A stretch of DNA of 35,335 nucleotides, from assembly GCA_025454495.1 (NCBI GenBank), contig JALOOI010000010.1:1-35335 (forward strand), in the 5' to 3' direction. Positions within the stretch are counted from its first letter, which is position 1; every line of letters starts with the position of its first letter. A model generated the notes under the pieces. It saw only the letters and a program-made list of their open reading frames with translations. It made no database searches and was not told where the DNA came from. This stretch comes from Anaerolineae bacterium (GTDB lineage Bacteria > Chloroflexota > Anaerolineae > Aggregatilineales > Phototrophicaceae). The position numbers and the translations under genes are program-made. Below, piece after piece: positions 9,012 through 16,477 of the stretch.

Positions 9012-10187
9012 ATGCGATCTTTGTCCCGCTGGTTATCCCCCCGCCCCTGGTGGCTGGCCACGCTGTTATGCCTGGGGTATGCGCTGGCGGTGGTGGCCTA
9101 CCGCGGCGATGCGCTGGCGCTGGTGACGCTGGGCCGCGATTACGCCCCGCCGGAACTGTGGCCCGCGGCCTACAGCGCCGAAGGCTACGATGGCCAGTCG
9201 GTGTATTACCTGGCCCGCTACGGCTTCGCGGCGGCCCCCTACCTGGACGTGCCCGCCTACCGGGCCCAGCGCATTCTGCTGCCGGCGGCCGGGGCGCTGC
9301 TGTCCCTGGGGCAGGTGGCGCTGCTGCCCTGGGCGCTGCTGGCCATCAATGTGCTGGCGCTGGCCGCCGGCACCGCCCTGCTGGAAGATTTGCTGCGCGG
9401 CTGGCGCGTCAGCGGCTGGTATGCGGCCGGCTATGCCTTCGCCTGCGGCGTGTTCGGCGCGGCCCGCCTCACCACCACCGAAACGCTGGCCTACGCGCTG
9501 GTGCTGGGCGGGCTGTGGCTGGCGCAGCACCAGCGCTGGGGCTGGTGCGCCCTGCTCTTTGCGCTGGCGGCGCTGGCCAAAGAGATGACGCTGCTGTTTC
9601 CGGCGGCGTATACGCTCATCCTGCTGGTGCAGCAGCGCCGCCCCCGCCTGGCGCTGGCCTTTGGCGCGGCGGCCGCGCTGCCCTTTGCCCTGTGGCAGGG
9701 CGTGCTGTATGCCCGCCTGGGCGCGTTTGGCGTGGGCAGCGGCGGCGACCAGGCGACCGCCTTTGAAGCGCTGCCCCTCATGGGCTTTGTGCGGATTCTC
9801 ACCGAAGGCGGCAGCGCCATTTTTGCCGTGCTGGCCCCGCTGATCGTGGTGTTTGTGCTGCTGCCCACCGCCTGGGCCCTGTGGCGCTGCGGGCGTGACT
9901 GGCAGCAGCAGCGGGCCATGCAGCGCGGCCCGCTCCCCCCCGGCACTTACCCCGGCTGGACACCCGGCACCACCCTGCTGGCGGCCAATGCCCTGCTGAT
10001 GCTGTTCGTCCCTTTTTCCACTTACCGCGAACTGCTGGGCATTTTCCGCTTCATCGTCGGGCTGCAAATCGCCGTCATCCTGTACGCCGCCGAGCGCCGC
10101 CAGCGCCGCGTGCTGCGCTACAGCACGCTGTGGTTCACCACCTCGTTCCTCGTCATTTTTTCGGATTTTGCTACCCCGCCCGGCTGA
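9012..10187 (+). CDS. Polytopic membrane protein, glycosyltransferase-like
   Basis: This is a 391-residue protein with roughly nine or ten membrane segments. After the first segment comes EGYDGQSVYYLARYG, then PAYRAQRILLPAAG, and later ALAALAKEMTLLFP. This combination is characteristic of a broad family of bacterial polytopic proteins of surface glycopolymer synthesis, related to GT-C/DUF2079-type enzymes. No donor or acceptor can be named. The ATG at 9012 has only a weak GGTGAG upstream; no better start exists. It stands alone, divergent from the O-antigen ligase-like gene, and is followed by a hairpin at 10189-10219. Confidence 0.75.
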   Translation: MRSLSRWLSPRPWWLATLLCLGYALAVVAYRGDALALVTLGRDYAPPELWPAAYSAEGYDGQSVYYLARYGFAAAPYLDVPAYRAQRILLPAAGALLSLGQVALLPWALLAINVLALAAGTALLEDLLRGWRVSGWYAAGYAFACGVFGAARLTTTETLAYALVLGGLWLAQHQRWGWCALLFALAALAKEMTLLFPAAYTLILLVQQRRPRLALAFGAAAALPFALWQGVLYARLGAFGVGSGGDQATAFEALPLMGFVRILTEGGSAIFAVLAPLIVVFVLLPTAWALWRCGRDWQQQRAMQRGPLPPGTYPGWTPGTTLLAANALLMLFVPFSTYRELLGIFRFIVGLQIAVILYAAERRQRRVLRYSTLWFTTSFLVIFSDFATPPG

Positions 10188-10188
10188 G

Positions 10189-10219
10189 GCACCCCGGTTA
10201 TGACCTCTGTCAGGGGTGC
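10189..10219 (+). terminator. Terminator-like hairpin after the membrane protein gene
   Basis: GCACCCC and GGGGTGC form a seven-base outer stem, and TGAC/GTCA a four-base inner stem, with an asymmetric bulge between. It begins two bases after the stop codon. Only a short ATTTG follows, so it may be a weak intrinsic terminator or a 3' stabilising structure. Confidence 0.45.
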
Positions 10220-10302
10220 ATTTGTGACATTTTGCACTAATCCCCGGCGCACAGGTCGAGTATAGTAGGCATGGTAGCGATGAATTTTACATATCTACAT
10301 AG

Positions 10303-10326
10303 GTGTATACCTGCACAGGGATACAC
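10303..10326. promoter_or_regulatory. Candidate operator dyad upstream of the ArsR-type gene
   Basis: GTGTATACC, six bases, then GGGATACAC forms an inverted repeat with eight of nine arm positions paired. It ends 18 bases before the ATG of the ArsR-type gene. Autoregulation through a dyad near the start is usual for this family. A GTG at 10303 would place the dyad inside the coding region, which is a reason to prefer the ATG at 10345. Confidence 0.5.
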
Positions 10327-10344
10327 GGGGCGAAGATACCCGGT

Positions 10345-10674
10345 ATGGAAATCACGCAGCGCCAGGCAGATGTATGCAGCGGGCTGGCCGACATTCACCG
10401 TATTTTGATGATGTACGCGCTGGCCGAACGCACACACAACGTCAGCGAGCTGGCCGCCCGCCTGAAGCTATCGCAGCCGGCGGTATCGCGCCATTTAAAA
10501 ATTATGCGGGAGTGCGGGCTGGTGCTGTCGGAACGGCAGGGCAAGTCCGTTTATTACACGCCGGCAGATGTGCGTATCGTACAGGCCATGGATTTGCTGC
10601 GGGCCGTCCTCACCGAGCGCATGAAACAGGAAGGTCAACTCGCCACGCAGGCTGCTGAGCGTCCGGCGATCTAA
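10345..10674 (+). CDS. ArsR-family winged-helix transcriptional regulator
   Basis: This 109-residue protein (from the ATG at 10345) shows the ArsR fold: DIHRILMMYALAE, then NVSELAARLKLSQPAVSRHLKIMRECGL as helix-turn-helix, and RQGKSVYYTPAD as the beta wing. The metal-binding ELCVCDL motif of arsenic and cadmium sensors is absent, and only two scattered cysteines remain, so the ligand is probably not a thiophilic metal. It is followed after 95 bases by pckG on the same strand, with a palindrome in the gap. It may regulate itself and the gluconeogenic gene. An in-frame GTG at 10303 would add 14 residues but lacks a ribosome site and overlaps the operator-like dyad. Confidence 0.85.
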   Translation: MEITQRQADVCSGLADIHRILMMYALAERTHNVSELAARLKLSQPAVSRHLKIMRECGLVLSERQGKSVYYTPADVRIVQAMDLLRAVLTERMKQEGQLATQAAERPAI

Positions 10675-10675
10675 A

Positions 10676-10692
10676 GTCCTGAACTTCAGGAC
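10676..10692. promoter_or_regulatory. Perfect 17-base palindrome before pckG
   Basis: GTCCTGAA, one base, TTCAGGAC is a perfect dyad placed two bases after the regulator stop and about 78 bases before the pckG start. No T tract follows, so it is not a standard intrinsic terminator. It could be an operator for the ArsR-type or another dimeric repressor, or an RNA hairpin separating the two genes. A second, imperfect GGGAG/CTCCC hairpin lies close behind (about 10700-10720). Confidence 0.5.
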
Positions 10693-10769
10693 GCAGCCGG
10701 GAGGGCCATCGCCTCTCCCCCGTTCTTTACGAGCGAAGCGCTATTCACAGCTTTCAGGAGCTAACCAAC

Positions 10770-12611
10770 ATGGAATTCCCTGCCTACATCCGTCACGACA
10801 AGATCAAGTCATGGATTGAGGAAACGGTCGCGCTGTGCAAGCCGGATGCCGTGTATTTTTGCGACGGCTCGCCGGAAGAATATGATCGCATGTGCCAGAC
10901 GCTGGTGGACAGTGGCACATTCATCAAACTCAATGAAAGCCTGCGTCCCAACAGCTTCCTGGCCCGGTCAGACCCGTCGGATGTGGCCCGTATGGAAGAC
11001 CGCACCTTCATTTGCAGCCTGAGCAAAAATGAAGCCGGCCCCACCAACAACTGGATGGATCCGCGCGAGATGCACAAAGAACTGGAAGGCCGTTTCGATG
11101 GCTCCATGCGCGGGCGCACCATGTACGTCATCCCCTTCAGCATGGGCCCCATGGGTTCCAACATCGCCTACTGCGGCATCGAACTGAGCGACTCGGCGTA
11201 TGTGGTGGTCAATATGAAGATCATGACCCGCATGGGCAAAGCCGTGTGGGATGTTTTGGGGGAAGATGGCTTCTATGTGCCCTGCGTGCACAGCGTGGGG
11301 ATGCCGCTGGAACCGGGGCAGGCCGACATTACCTGGCCGTGCCAGAAGGATGCCGCCAGCAAGTATATCGTCCACTTCCCGGAAGAACGCGCCATCTGGT
11401 CATATGGCAGCGGCTACGGCGGCAACGCGCTGCTGGGCAAGAAGTGCTTCGCGCTGCGGATTGCCTCTAACCTGGCGCGTGATGAAGGCTGGCTGGCGGA
11501 ACACATGCTCATCATGGGTGTGGAAGCCCCCAACGGCGAAAAAACCTATGTGGCGGCCGCCTTCCCCAGTGCCTGCGGCAAGACCAATTTCGCCATGCTC
11601 ATCCCGCCCAAAGCCTTCCAGGAAGACGGCTGGAAAGTGACCACCGTCGGCGATGACATCGCCTGGATTAAACCCGGCCCCGACGGCCGCCTGTACGCCA
11701 TCAACCCGGAAGCCGGTTACTTCGGCGTGGCCCCCGGCACCAACACCAAAACCAACCCCAACGCCATGGCGACCATCGCCAAAAACACCATCTTCACCAA
11801 CGTCGGGCTGACCCCCGAAGGCGATGTGTGGTGGGAAGGCATGACCGATACCCCGCCGGCCTCGCTCATTGACTGGACGGGCCAGGCCTGGACCCCGGAC
11901 AGCGGGCGCAAAGCGGCGCACCCCAACGCCCGCTTCACCGCCCCCGCCGCCCAGTGCCCGTCGATTGACCCGAACTGGGAAGACCCGGCCGGCGTGCCCA
12001 TCAAGGCCTTCATCTTCGGCGGCCGCCGCAGCACCGTCACCCCGCTGGTCTTCCAGGCGTTCAACTGGACGTATGGCGTGTACTATGCCGCCACCATGGG
12101 GTCAGAAATGACCGCCGCCGCCTTCGGCAAGATGGGCGAAGTTCGGCGCGATCCTTTCGCCATGCTGCCCTTCATCGGCTATCACATGGCCAGCTACTTC
12201 AACCACTGGATGCAGTTCGGGCGGCACATCCAGAACCCGCCGCGTATCTTCATCGTCAACTGGTTCCGCAAAGATGCCGATGGCAAATTCCTGTGGCCCG
12301 GCTTCGGCGAAAACATGCGCGTCCTCAAATGGATCGTGGATCGCTCCAACACCCGCGCGCCGGGTGCCGAAACCCCGCTGGGGCGCGTGCCGCTGTACGA
12401 AGATATGGACTGGCGCGGGCTGAACTTCAGCAAGAGTGATTTTGAGGGTGTGATGTCGGTGGATCGGGAGATGTGGAAGAACGAAATCCTCTCCCACGAA
12501 GAGCTGTTCATCAAGCTGTATGACCGGCTGCCCAAAGAACTGCTGAACGTGCGGGAACTGCTGCTGTCCTCGCTGTGGAGCCAGCCGCAGTGGCTTGATC
12601 GGCACGAATAA
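10770..12611 (+). CDS. pckG: Phosphoenolpyruvate carboxykinase (GTP)
   Basis: This 613-residue enzyme matches the GTP-dependent class (EC 4.1.1.32), which converts oxaloacetate and GTP to phosphoenolpyruvate, CO2 and GDP at the entry to gluconeogenesis. Motifs seen are [17 protein letters not shown], the P-loop-like [12 protein letters not shown] with its characteristic cysteine near residue 270, [11 protein letters not shown] for metal binding, [13 protein letters not shown], and [13 protein letters not shown]. The ATP class has a different P-loop and is shorter. The length is normal and there are no interruptions. AGGAG lies nine bases before the ATG. The gene follows an ArsR-type regulator and a palindrome, and ends at a strong terminator. 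Confidence 0.98.
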   Translation: MEFPAYIRHDKIKSWIEETVALCKPDAVYFCDGSPEEYDRMCQTLVDSGTFIKLNESLRPNSFLARSDPSDVARMEDRTFICSLSKNEAGPTNNWMDPREMHKELEGRFDGSMRGRTMYVIPFSMGPMGSNIAYCGIELSDSAYVVVNMKIMTRMGKAVWDVLGEDGFYVPCVHSVGMPLEPGQADITWPCQKDAASKYIVHFPEERAIWSYGSGYGGNALLGKKCFALRIASNLARDEGWLAEHMLIMGVEAPNGEKTYVAAAFPSACGKTNFAMLIPPKAFQEDGWKVTTVGDDIAWIKPGPDGRLYAINPEAGYFGVAPGTNTKTNPNAMATIAKNTIFTNVGLTPEGDVWWEGMTDTPPASLIDWTGQAWTPDSGRKAAHPNARFTAPAAQCPSIDPNWEDPAGVPIKAFIFGGRRSTVTPLVFQAFNWTYGVYYAATMGSEMTAAAFGKMGEVRRDPFAMLPFIGYHMASYFNHWMQFGRHIQNPPRIFIVNWFRKDADGKFLWPGFGENMRVLKWIVDRSNTRAPGAETPLGRVPLYEDMDWRGLNFSKSDFEGVMSVDREMWKNEILSHEELFIKLYDRLPKELLNVRELLLSSLWSQPQWLDRHE

Positions 12612-12631
12612 ACCGCTGCTGTGAGATAACG

Positions 12632-12667
12632 AAAACCCCCGCGCCGGTGCTGTGCGCGGGGGTTTTT
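12632..12667. terminator. Strong bidirectional intrinsic terminator
   Basis: A perfect nine-base stem (CCCCCGCGC with GCGCGGGGG) and nine-base loop is flanked by AAAA on the left and TTTTT on the right. It therefore reads as a terminator on both strands. It sits between the convergent stops of pckG (12611) and the 49-residue gene (12682). Confidence 0.9.
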
Positions 12668-12681
12668 GCTGGCCGGCAGGC

Positions 12682-12831
12682 TTAACGCACCTTCAGCACG
12701 TGTTTCAAAATTTCGTCCGGCAGAAAGTGCCGTACCGCGTCCGTTTCAATATCCGGCTTGTGCCGCTGCTGCTGCGCCTGCTGGCGCTGCTGTTCCAGAT
12801 ACAGCACGTTCATCAAAAAATGGCTGTCCAT
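12682..12831 (-). CDS. 49-residue hypothetical protein
   Basis: This short gene encodes 49 residues beginning MDSHFLMNVLYLEQQ, with a Gln-rich middle (QQRQQAQQQRHK) and an amphipathic end (FLPDEILKHVLKVR). It is predicted mostly helical, charged and soluble, with no family recognised. It is supported as a real gene by GGGGAG seven bases before the ATG, a TATAGT -10-like element at 12865-12870 on the same strand, the terminator positioned just past its stop, and its share of a palindromic control region with the WYL regulator. It could be a small partner or regulator; the function is unknown. Confidence 0.6.
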   Translation of the reverse strand: MDSHFLMNVLYLEQQRQQAQQQRHKPDIETDAVRHFLPDEILKHVLKVR

Positions 12832-12880
12832 GTCGCTGCTCCCCGTCTCGCTATCCACCCTTTTACTATAGCCGCCAAAG

Positions 12881-12897
12881 CTGACATCTCATGTCAG
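12881..12897. promoter_or_regulatory. Perfect palindrome between divergent genes, likely operator
   Basis: CTGACAT, CTC, ATGTCAG is a perfect seven-base dyad between the divergent 49-residue gene and the WYL regulator. It covers the -35 zone of both likely promoters: TATAGT on the minus strand (12865-12870) and TATCAT on the plus strand (12910-12915). The WYL/YafY-type protein encoded next door is the obvious candidate binder (inference). Confidence 0.6.
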
Positions 12898-12964
12898 GAT
12901 TTTCTGTGGTATCATAAACAGGCGTTCTACCATTGCTCGAACAGATGTCCCGGAGACACAGCCC

Positions 12965-13966
12965 ATGCGTGCGGAACGACTGCTCTCGATTATCCTGCTG
13001 CTCCAGGTGCGCGGGCGCATCACGGCCGAGTCCCTGGCGACGGAATTAGGCGTATCAGAACGGACGATTTACCGCGACCTGGACGCGCTGAGCCAGGCGG
13101 GGGTGGCCCTGTATGGTGATCGCGGGCCGGGGGGCGGCTATGCCCTGGTGGACGGCTACCGTACCTCGCTCACCGGCCTCACCGAAGCCGAAGCCAGTTC
13201 GCTGTTCATGGCCTCGCTGCCGCAGCCCCTGGCCGACCTGGGGCTGGATCAAACGGTACGCGCGGCCCTGTTAAAACTGCTGGCCGCCCTGCCCGCCGGC
13301 CGCCGCGCACAGGTGCAGCAGGAGAAGGCCATCATCCATCTGGATGCTGCGCCCTGGTTCCACACCGACGAAGGGGTGCCCTGCCTCACGCTGCTGCAAC
13401 AGGCGGCCCGCGCCGGCCAGAAAGTGTGGATGCGTTACCAGTACCCGGATGGCCACGAGTCGCAGCGGCTCATCAGCCCCTATGGTCTGGTGGCCAAGGC
13501 CACGCTGTGGTATGTGGTGGCGGCTACGCCCGGCGGAATGCGGCTGTATCGTGTGTCGCGCATTCAGGAAGCGCGGCTGACGGACGAAACCTTTGAGCGC
13601 CCGGCCGATTTTGACCTGGCGGCGTACTGGGCGGCCGCCTGCGAAACCTTTATGGCCAATTTACCGCGCTACCCGGTGACGCTGCGCGTGTCGCCGGTGC
13701 TGGCCGCGGCCCTGCCGGCTATTTACGGCGAGCATCTGCGGGCCCGCCTTGCCGCCGCCGCGCCAGACCCCGACGGCTGGCGGGTGATCGTCATCAGCTA
13801 TGATGATTTTCAATCCGCCTGCAACGAAGTGATGGGCCGCCTGGGCGACGCGGCCGAAGTGCTGGAGCCGGCCGAACTGCGGGCCGCCATCGTGGACGGC
13901 GCGGCCCGCCTGTGGGCCCGCTATGCCGGCGCAACTTCGGCCCTGGCTTTGCCGTATCAGCCTTAG
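12965..13966 (+). CDS. WYL-domain transcriptional regulator (YafY type)
   Basis: This 333-residue regulator has an N-terminal DeoR/HTH_11-type winged helix (residues 1-60, with TELGVSERTIYRDLDALSQAGV as helix-turn-helix and GPGGGYAL as wing) and a WYL ligand-binding domain at about 140-205. The name motif appears as Trp182-Tyr183-Val184 in TLWYVVAA, followed by MRLYRVSRI. A C-terminal WCX-like extension (to 333) completes the usual layout. WYL domains bind nucleotides or nucleic acids in characterised members; this ligand is unknown. GGAG lies nine bases before the ATG. The divergent palindrome at 12881-12897 suggests autoregulation together with the 49-residue gene. Confidence 0.92.
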   Translation: MRAERLLSIILLLQVRGRITAESLATELGVSERTIYRDLDALSQAGVALYGDRGPGGGYALVDGYRTSLTGLTEAEASSLFMASLPQPLADLGLDQTVRAALLKLLAALPAGRRAQVQQEKAIIHLDAAPWFHTDEGVPCLTLLQQAARAGQKVWMRYQYPDGHESQRLISPYGLVAKATLWYVVAATPGGMRLYRVSRIQEARLTDETFERPADFDLAAYWAAACETFMANLPRYPVTLRVSPVLAAALPAIYGEHLRARLAAAAPDPDGWRVIVISYDDFQSACNEVMGRLGDAAEVLEPAELRAAIVDGAARLWARYAGATSALALPYQP

Positions 13967-13979
13967 AGAGGGGTATAAT
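13949..13979 (+). promoter_or_regulatory. Putative promoter of the CocE-like hydrolase
   Basis: TTGCCG, 19 bases, TATAAT. The -10 is perfect and lies 26 bases before the ATG at 14006, so the leader would be about 20 bases. The promoter overlaps the end of the WYL gene, which suggests the hydrolase can be transcribed separately. Confidence 0.5.
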
Positions 13980-14005
13980 CCGGCGAATCAGTAAGGAGAC
14001 CCTCG

Positions 14006-15706
14006 ATGCAAAAACGACGATGGCTGGCGCTGTTCCTGGGACTGCTGGCGCTGCTGCTGGTGCTGCTGCGCCGCTACCTGGTGGCCCGGCGGCGGCACCA
14101 GCGCCCGCGCTACCGGGTGCAGGTGGTGCGCGGCCTGGCCTGCACCACCGATGATGGGGCCCGTTTGGTGGCCGATCATTACTTCCCCGATACGCTGGAA
14201 CGCTGCCCCACGCTCATCATTCGCACGCCTTACGGCCGCAACTGGCGTGCCGGGCTGTTCGGGGCCCAGGTGGAATGGTGCGCCCGCGGCTTTGCGGAAC
14301 GCGGCTATGATGTGCTGGTGCAGGATACCCGCGGCCGCTTCGATTCAACCGGCACGTTTGAACCGTATGTCTCGGAACGCGCCGATGGCCTGGCCACGCT
14401 GCGCTGGCTGGAACGCCAGCCCTGGTTCAGCGGCGCGGCGGCCATGTGGGGCCCCAGCTACCTGGGCATTGTGCAGTGGGCCATGGCCGATGCCCCGGCC
14501 CTGCAGGCGCTGTTCCCCATGATTAGCACCTCGCGCCTGTACGACATTGTGTTCCCCGATGGCGCGTTTGACCTGGGGCTGATGCTGCGCTGGATCGCCT
14601 TTTTGCTCTCCGGCGATAAACCGCGCCACCGGACGCTGCTCTTTGGGGGCGGCATTTTGCTGGATGTGGAATGGATGATCCGCCGCGGGCTGAATACCCT
14701 GCCCGTGACGCAATCCGATGTTGCGCTCACCGGGCAGCCGGTGGATTATTATCACCGCTGGCTGGAGCAGGTGCGCCCGGATGACCCGCTGTGGCACGAA
14801 ACCTTTAAACCCATCGACCCGGCCACCGTCACCGCGCCGGTACACCTCACCGGCGGCTGGTATGACCTGTTTTTGCGCGGGCTGTTGCAGGATTACGCCG
14901 CGCTGAAGGCCGCCGGCCAGCAGCCCTATCTCACCATTGGCGGCTGGCATCACTTCAGCCATTTGTTTTTGATGACGCGCAGCCTGGACGACGCGCTCAA
15001 CTGGTTCGATGCCCACCTGAAAGGCCAGACGCACCGGCTGCGCCCGCTGCCCGTGCGCCTGTACATCATGGGGGCGGACGAATGGCGCGATTACCCGGCC
15101 TACCCGCCGCCGTCTACGCCGCTGTACCTGTATCCCGGCGGGGGCGGGCAGCTTTTGCCACAGCCAGATGCTTCGCCGCCGGATCATTATCGTTATGACC
15201 CGGCCCACCCCACGCCCATCGTCGGCGGCACGCAGTTTCACGTCTTCGCCGGCCCGTGGGACAACCGCCGCCTGGAGCGCCGCCGCGATGTGCTCACCTA
15301 CACGGGGCCCGTCCTCAGCGCCCCGCTGGAGATCATTGGCCCGGTGCGGCTGCAACTGTACGTGTGTTCCTCGCTGGAACATACCGATTTTTACGGGCGG
15401 CTGTGCGATGTGCAGCCGGATGGCCGGGCCATCAATGTGTGTGAGGGGCTGCTGCGCCTGGCCCCCGGCAGCGGCGAGCGCCAGCCGGACGGCAGCCTGA
15501 AGATCGACATTGATCTGTGGGCCACCGCCTATCGTTTTAGGGCCGGCCATCGGCTGCGGCTGCTGGTGGCCAGCGGGGCCCATCCGCGCTGGTCGCGGCA
15601 CCCCGGCACGCCCGACCCGCTGCACAGCACGCGCCTGCTGGCCGCCGATCAAACCATCTTCCATGACCGGCAGCACCCCTCGGCGCTGATTGTGCCGCAG
15701 GTGTGA
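14006..15706 (+). CDS. Membrane-anchored CocE/NonD-family hydrolase
   Basis: This 566-residue alpha/beta hydrolase is of the S15/CocE type (X-Pro dipeptidyl peptidase, cocaine esterase and beta-lactam acylase relatives). It has an N-terminal anchor (residues 6-22) followed by positive residues. Landmarks are RTPYGR at 73-78, QDTRGRFDSTGTFEPY at 106-121, the nucleophile Ser151 in GPSYLG, Asp287 in TGGWYDLF, and the His pair 315/316 in GGWHHF. The C-terminal third is the jelly-roll PepX_C domain. It probably cleaves esters or amides at the outer membrane face; the substrate is unknown. AGGAG lies seven bases before the ATG. Its end faces the TipAS gene with a seven-base gap. Confidence 0.9.
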   Translation: MQKRRWLALFLGLLALLLVLLRRYLVARRRHQRPRYRVQVVRGLACTTDDGARLVADHYFPDTLERCPTLIIRTPYGRNWRAGLFGAQVEWCARGFAERGYDVLVQDTRGRFDSTGTFEPYVSERADGLATLRWLERQPWFSGAAAMWGPSYLGIVQWAMADAPALQALFPMISTSRLYDIVFPDGAFDLGLMLRWIAFLLSGDKPRHRTLLFGGGILLDVEWMIRRGLNTLPVTQSDVALTGQPVDYYHRWLEQVRPDDPLWHETFKPIDPATVTAPVHLTGGWYDLFLRGLLQDYAALKAAGQQPYLTIGGWHHFSHLFLMTRSLDDALNWFDAHLKGQTHRLRPLPVRLYIMGADEWRDYPAYPPPSTPLYLYPGGGGQLLPQPDASPPDHYRYDPAHPTPIVGGTQFHVFAGPWDNRRLERRRDVLTYTGPVLSAPLEIIGPVRLQLYVCSSLEHTDFYGRLCDVQPDGRAINVCEGLLRLAPGSGERQPDGSLKIDIDLWATAYRFRAGHRLRLLVASGAHPRWSRHPGTPDPLHSTRLLAADQTIFHDRQHPSALIVPQV

Positions 15707-15713
15707 GGTGGTG

Positions 15714-16190
15714 TTAGCGGCCCGCGCCGCCCTGTGCTTCATCTTCGGCCAGCAGGCGGGCGATGGCCGCGTATTCCAGCGCATCCACATACTGCTCGAT
15801 GGCCGCCTTCAGAAAAGCGGGCAGGTGCGGGTGCAGCGCCTGGAATTTAGCGTGAAAATCCGGGTGGGTGGTGTACAGGTCGCCCAGGCCGCGCAAAAGA
15901 TCCAGCGTTGGCTCATAAAAATAGCGCAGATGCTGGTGCCAGCGGGCGCTGACGGCCTGCACCCGCGCATCCTGCGCCGGCACCCCGGCCGCCAGCAGAT
16001 CAGCGAAGTCGTGGTAAATGGCGTTGCCCTCCGCCATGATCTGCTGCTGCTGCGCCGCGCTGTAGCTGTGCCACGTCGCCACCGATTCATTCACCAGCGT
16101 GGGGCCGTATTCCAGCCGCAGCTCACGCTCATACTGTTTTTGCTGCGCCGCGCTGTGCGGCTTAAACATGTCCGGCTTACGTTTGGCCAT
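15714..16190 (-). CDS. Stand-alone TipAS-like domain protein
   Basis: This 158-residue protein (from the ATG at 16190) resembles the TipAS antibiotic-recognition domain found at the C-terminus of MerR-type TipA regulators. The features are QQKQYERELRLEYG, YSAAQQQQIMAEGNAIYHDF, DLLAAGVPAQDARVQ, a WHQHLRYFYEPTLDLLRGLG core, and FLKAAIEQYVDALEY. No MerR helix-turn-helix precedes it; only a basic MAKRKPDMFK start does. Stand-alone forms exist, but their roles are poorly known; drug binding or sequestration is a possibility. AGGAGG lies upstream of the ATG, which is preferred to an in-frame GTG at 16211 that would place the ribosome site inside the gene. Confidence 0.75.
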   Translation of the reverse strand: MAKRKPDMFKPHSAAQQKQYERELRLEYGPTLVNESVATWHSYSAAQQQQIMAEGNAIYHDFADLLAAGVPAQDARVQAVSARWHQHLRYFYEPTLDLLRGLGDLYTTHPDFHAKFQALHPHLPAFLKAAIEQYVDALEYAAIARLLAEDEAQGGAGR

Positions 16191-16277
16191 GAGATACCCC
16201 CTCCTGAACACCCGGCCAGCATACCGTATGACGTAACGTTAGAGTCAAGGGGTGGCTGGCCGCCGGGCGGCTTTTGC

Positions 16278-16367
16278 GCCCTCTCCCCCTGGTCTCCCCG
16301 GCAGGGGCACGATCCATCGTGGTGCTGCGGGGCACAGCCCGTCCGGGAGAGGGGCGGGGGTGCGGGC
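16278..16367. repeat. Dispersed GC-rich repeat, inverted-repeat ends
   Basis: GCCCTCTCCC at 16278-16287 pairs with GGGAGAGGGGC at 16345-16355. The 39 bases at 16329-16367 match 24731-24769 at 36 positions and are also closely similar to 24948-24986. It is therefore a copy of an interspersed intergenic element; no protein is encoded. It lies between the TipAS gene and the thioredoxin-NHL gene. Confidence 0.8.
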
Positions 16368-16429
16368 TGCGCGGGCACTGGCTTTCCGGCCGCCGGCAGC
16401 ATGTCATGTATTCTGCCGGGGTTGTCGCG

Positions 16430-16435
16430 TATACT
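16430..16435 (+). promoter_or_regulatory. Possible -10 element for the thioredoxin-NHL gene
   Basis: TATACT lies 42 bases before the ATG of the following gene, a suitable distance for a leader with its GAGG ribosome site. No good -35 hexamer is visible. Confidence 0.35.
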
Positions 16436-16477
16436 GAAGGCCTGACCTGACCGACAGACAGAGAAGCGAGGCGGGCG

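Noticed and set aside
10303-10344. GTG start giving a longer ArsR-type protein
   Set aside because: No ribosome site precedes it, the extra 14 residues lie outside the usual fold, and it would cover the operator-like dyad.
14345-15790. 481-residue open frame on the minus strand
   Set aside because: Antisense to the CocE-like hydrolase, which carries catalytic motifs. The shadow is Gln/Arg/His-rich without any domain.
16258-16440. Small frames between the TipAS and thioredoxin-NHL genes
   Set aside because: They fall inside the dispersed GC-rich repeat and have no start signals or domain content.
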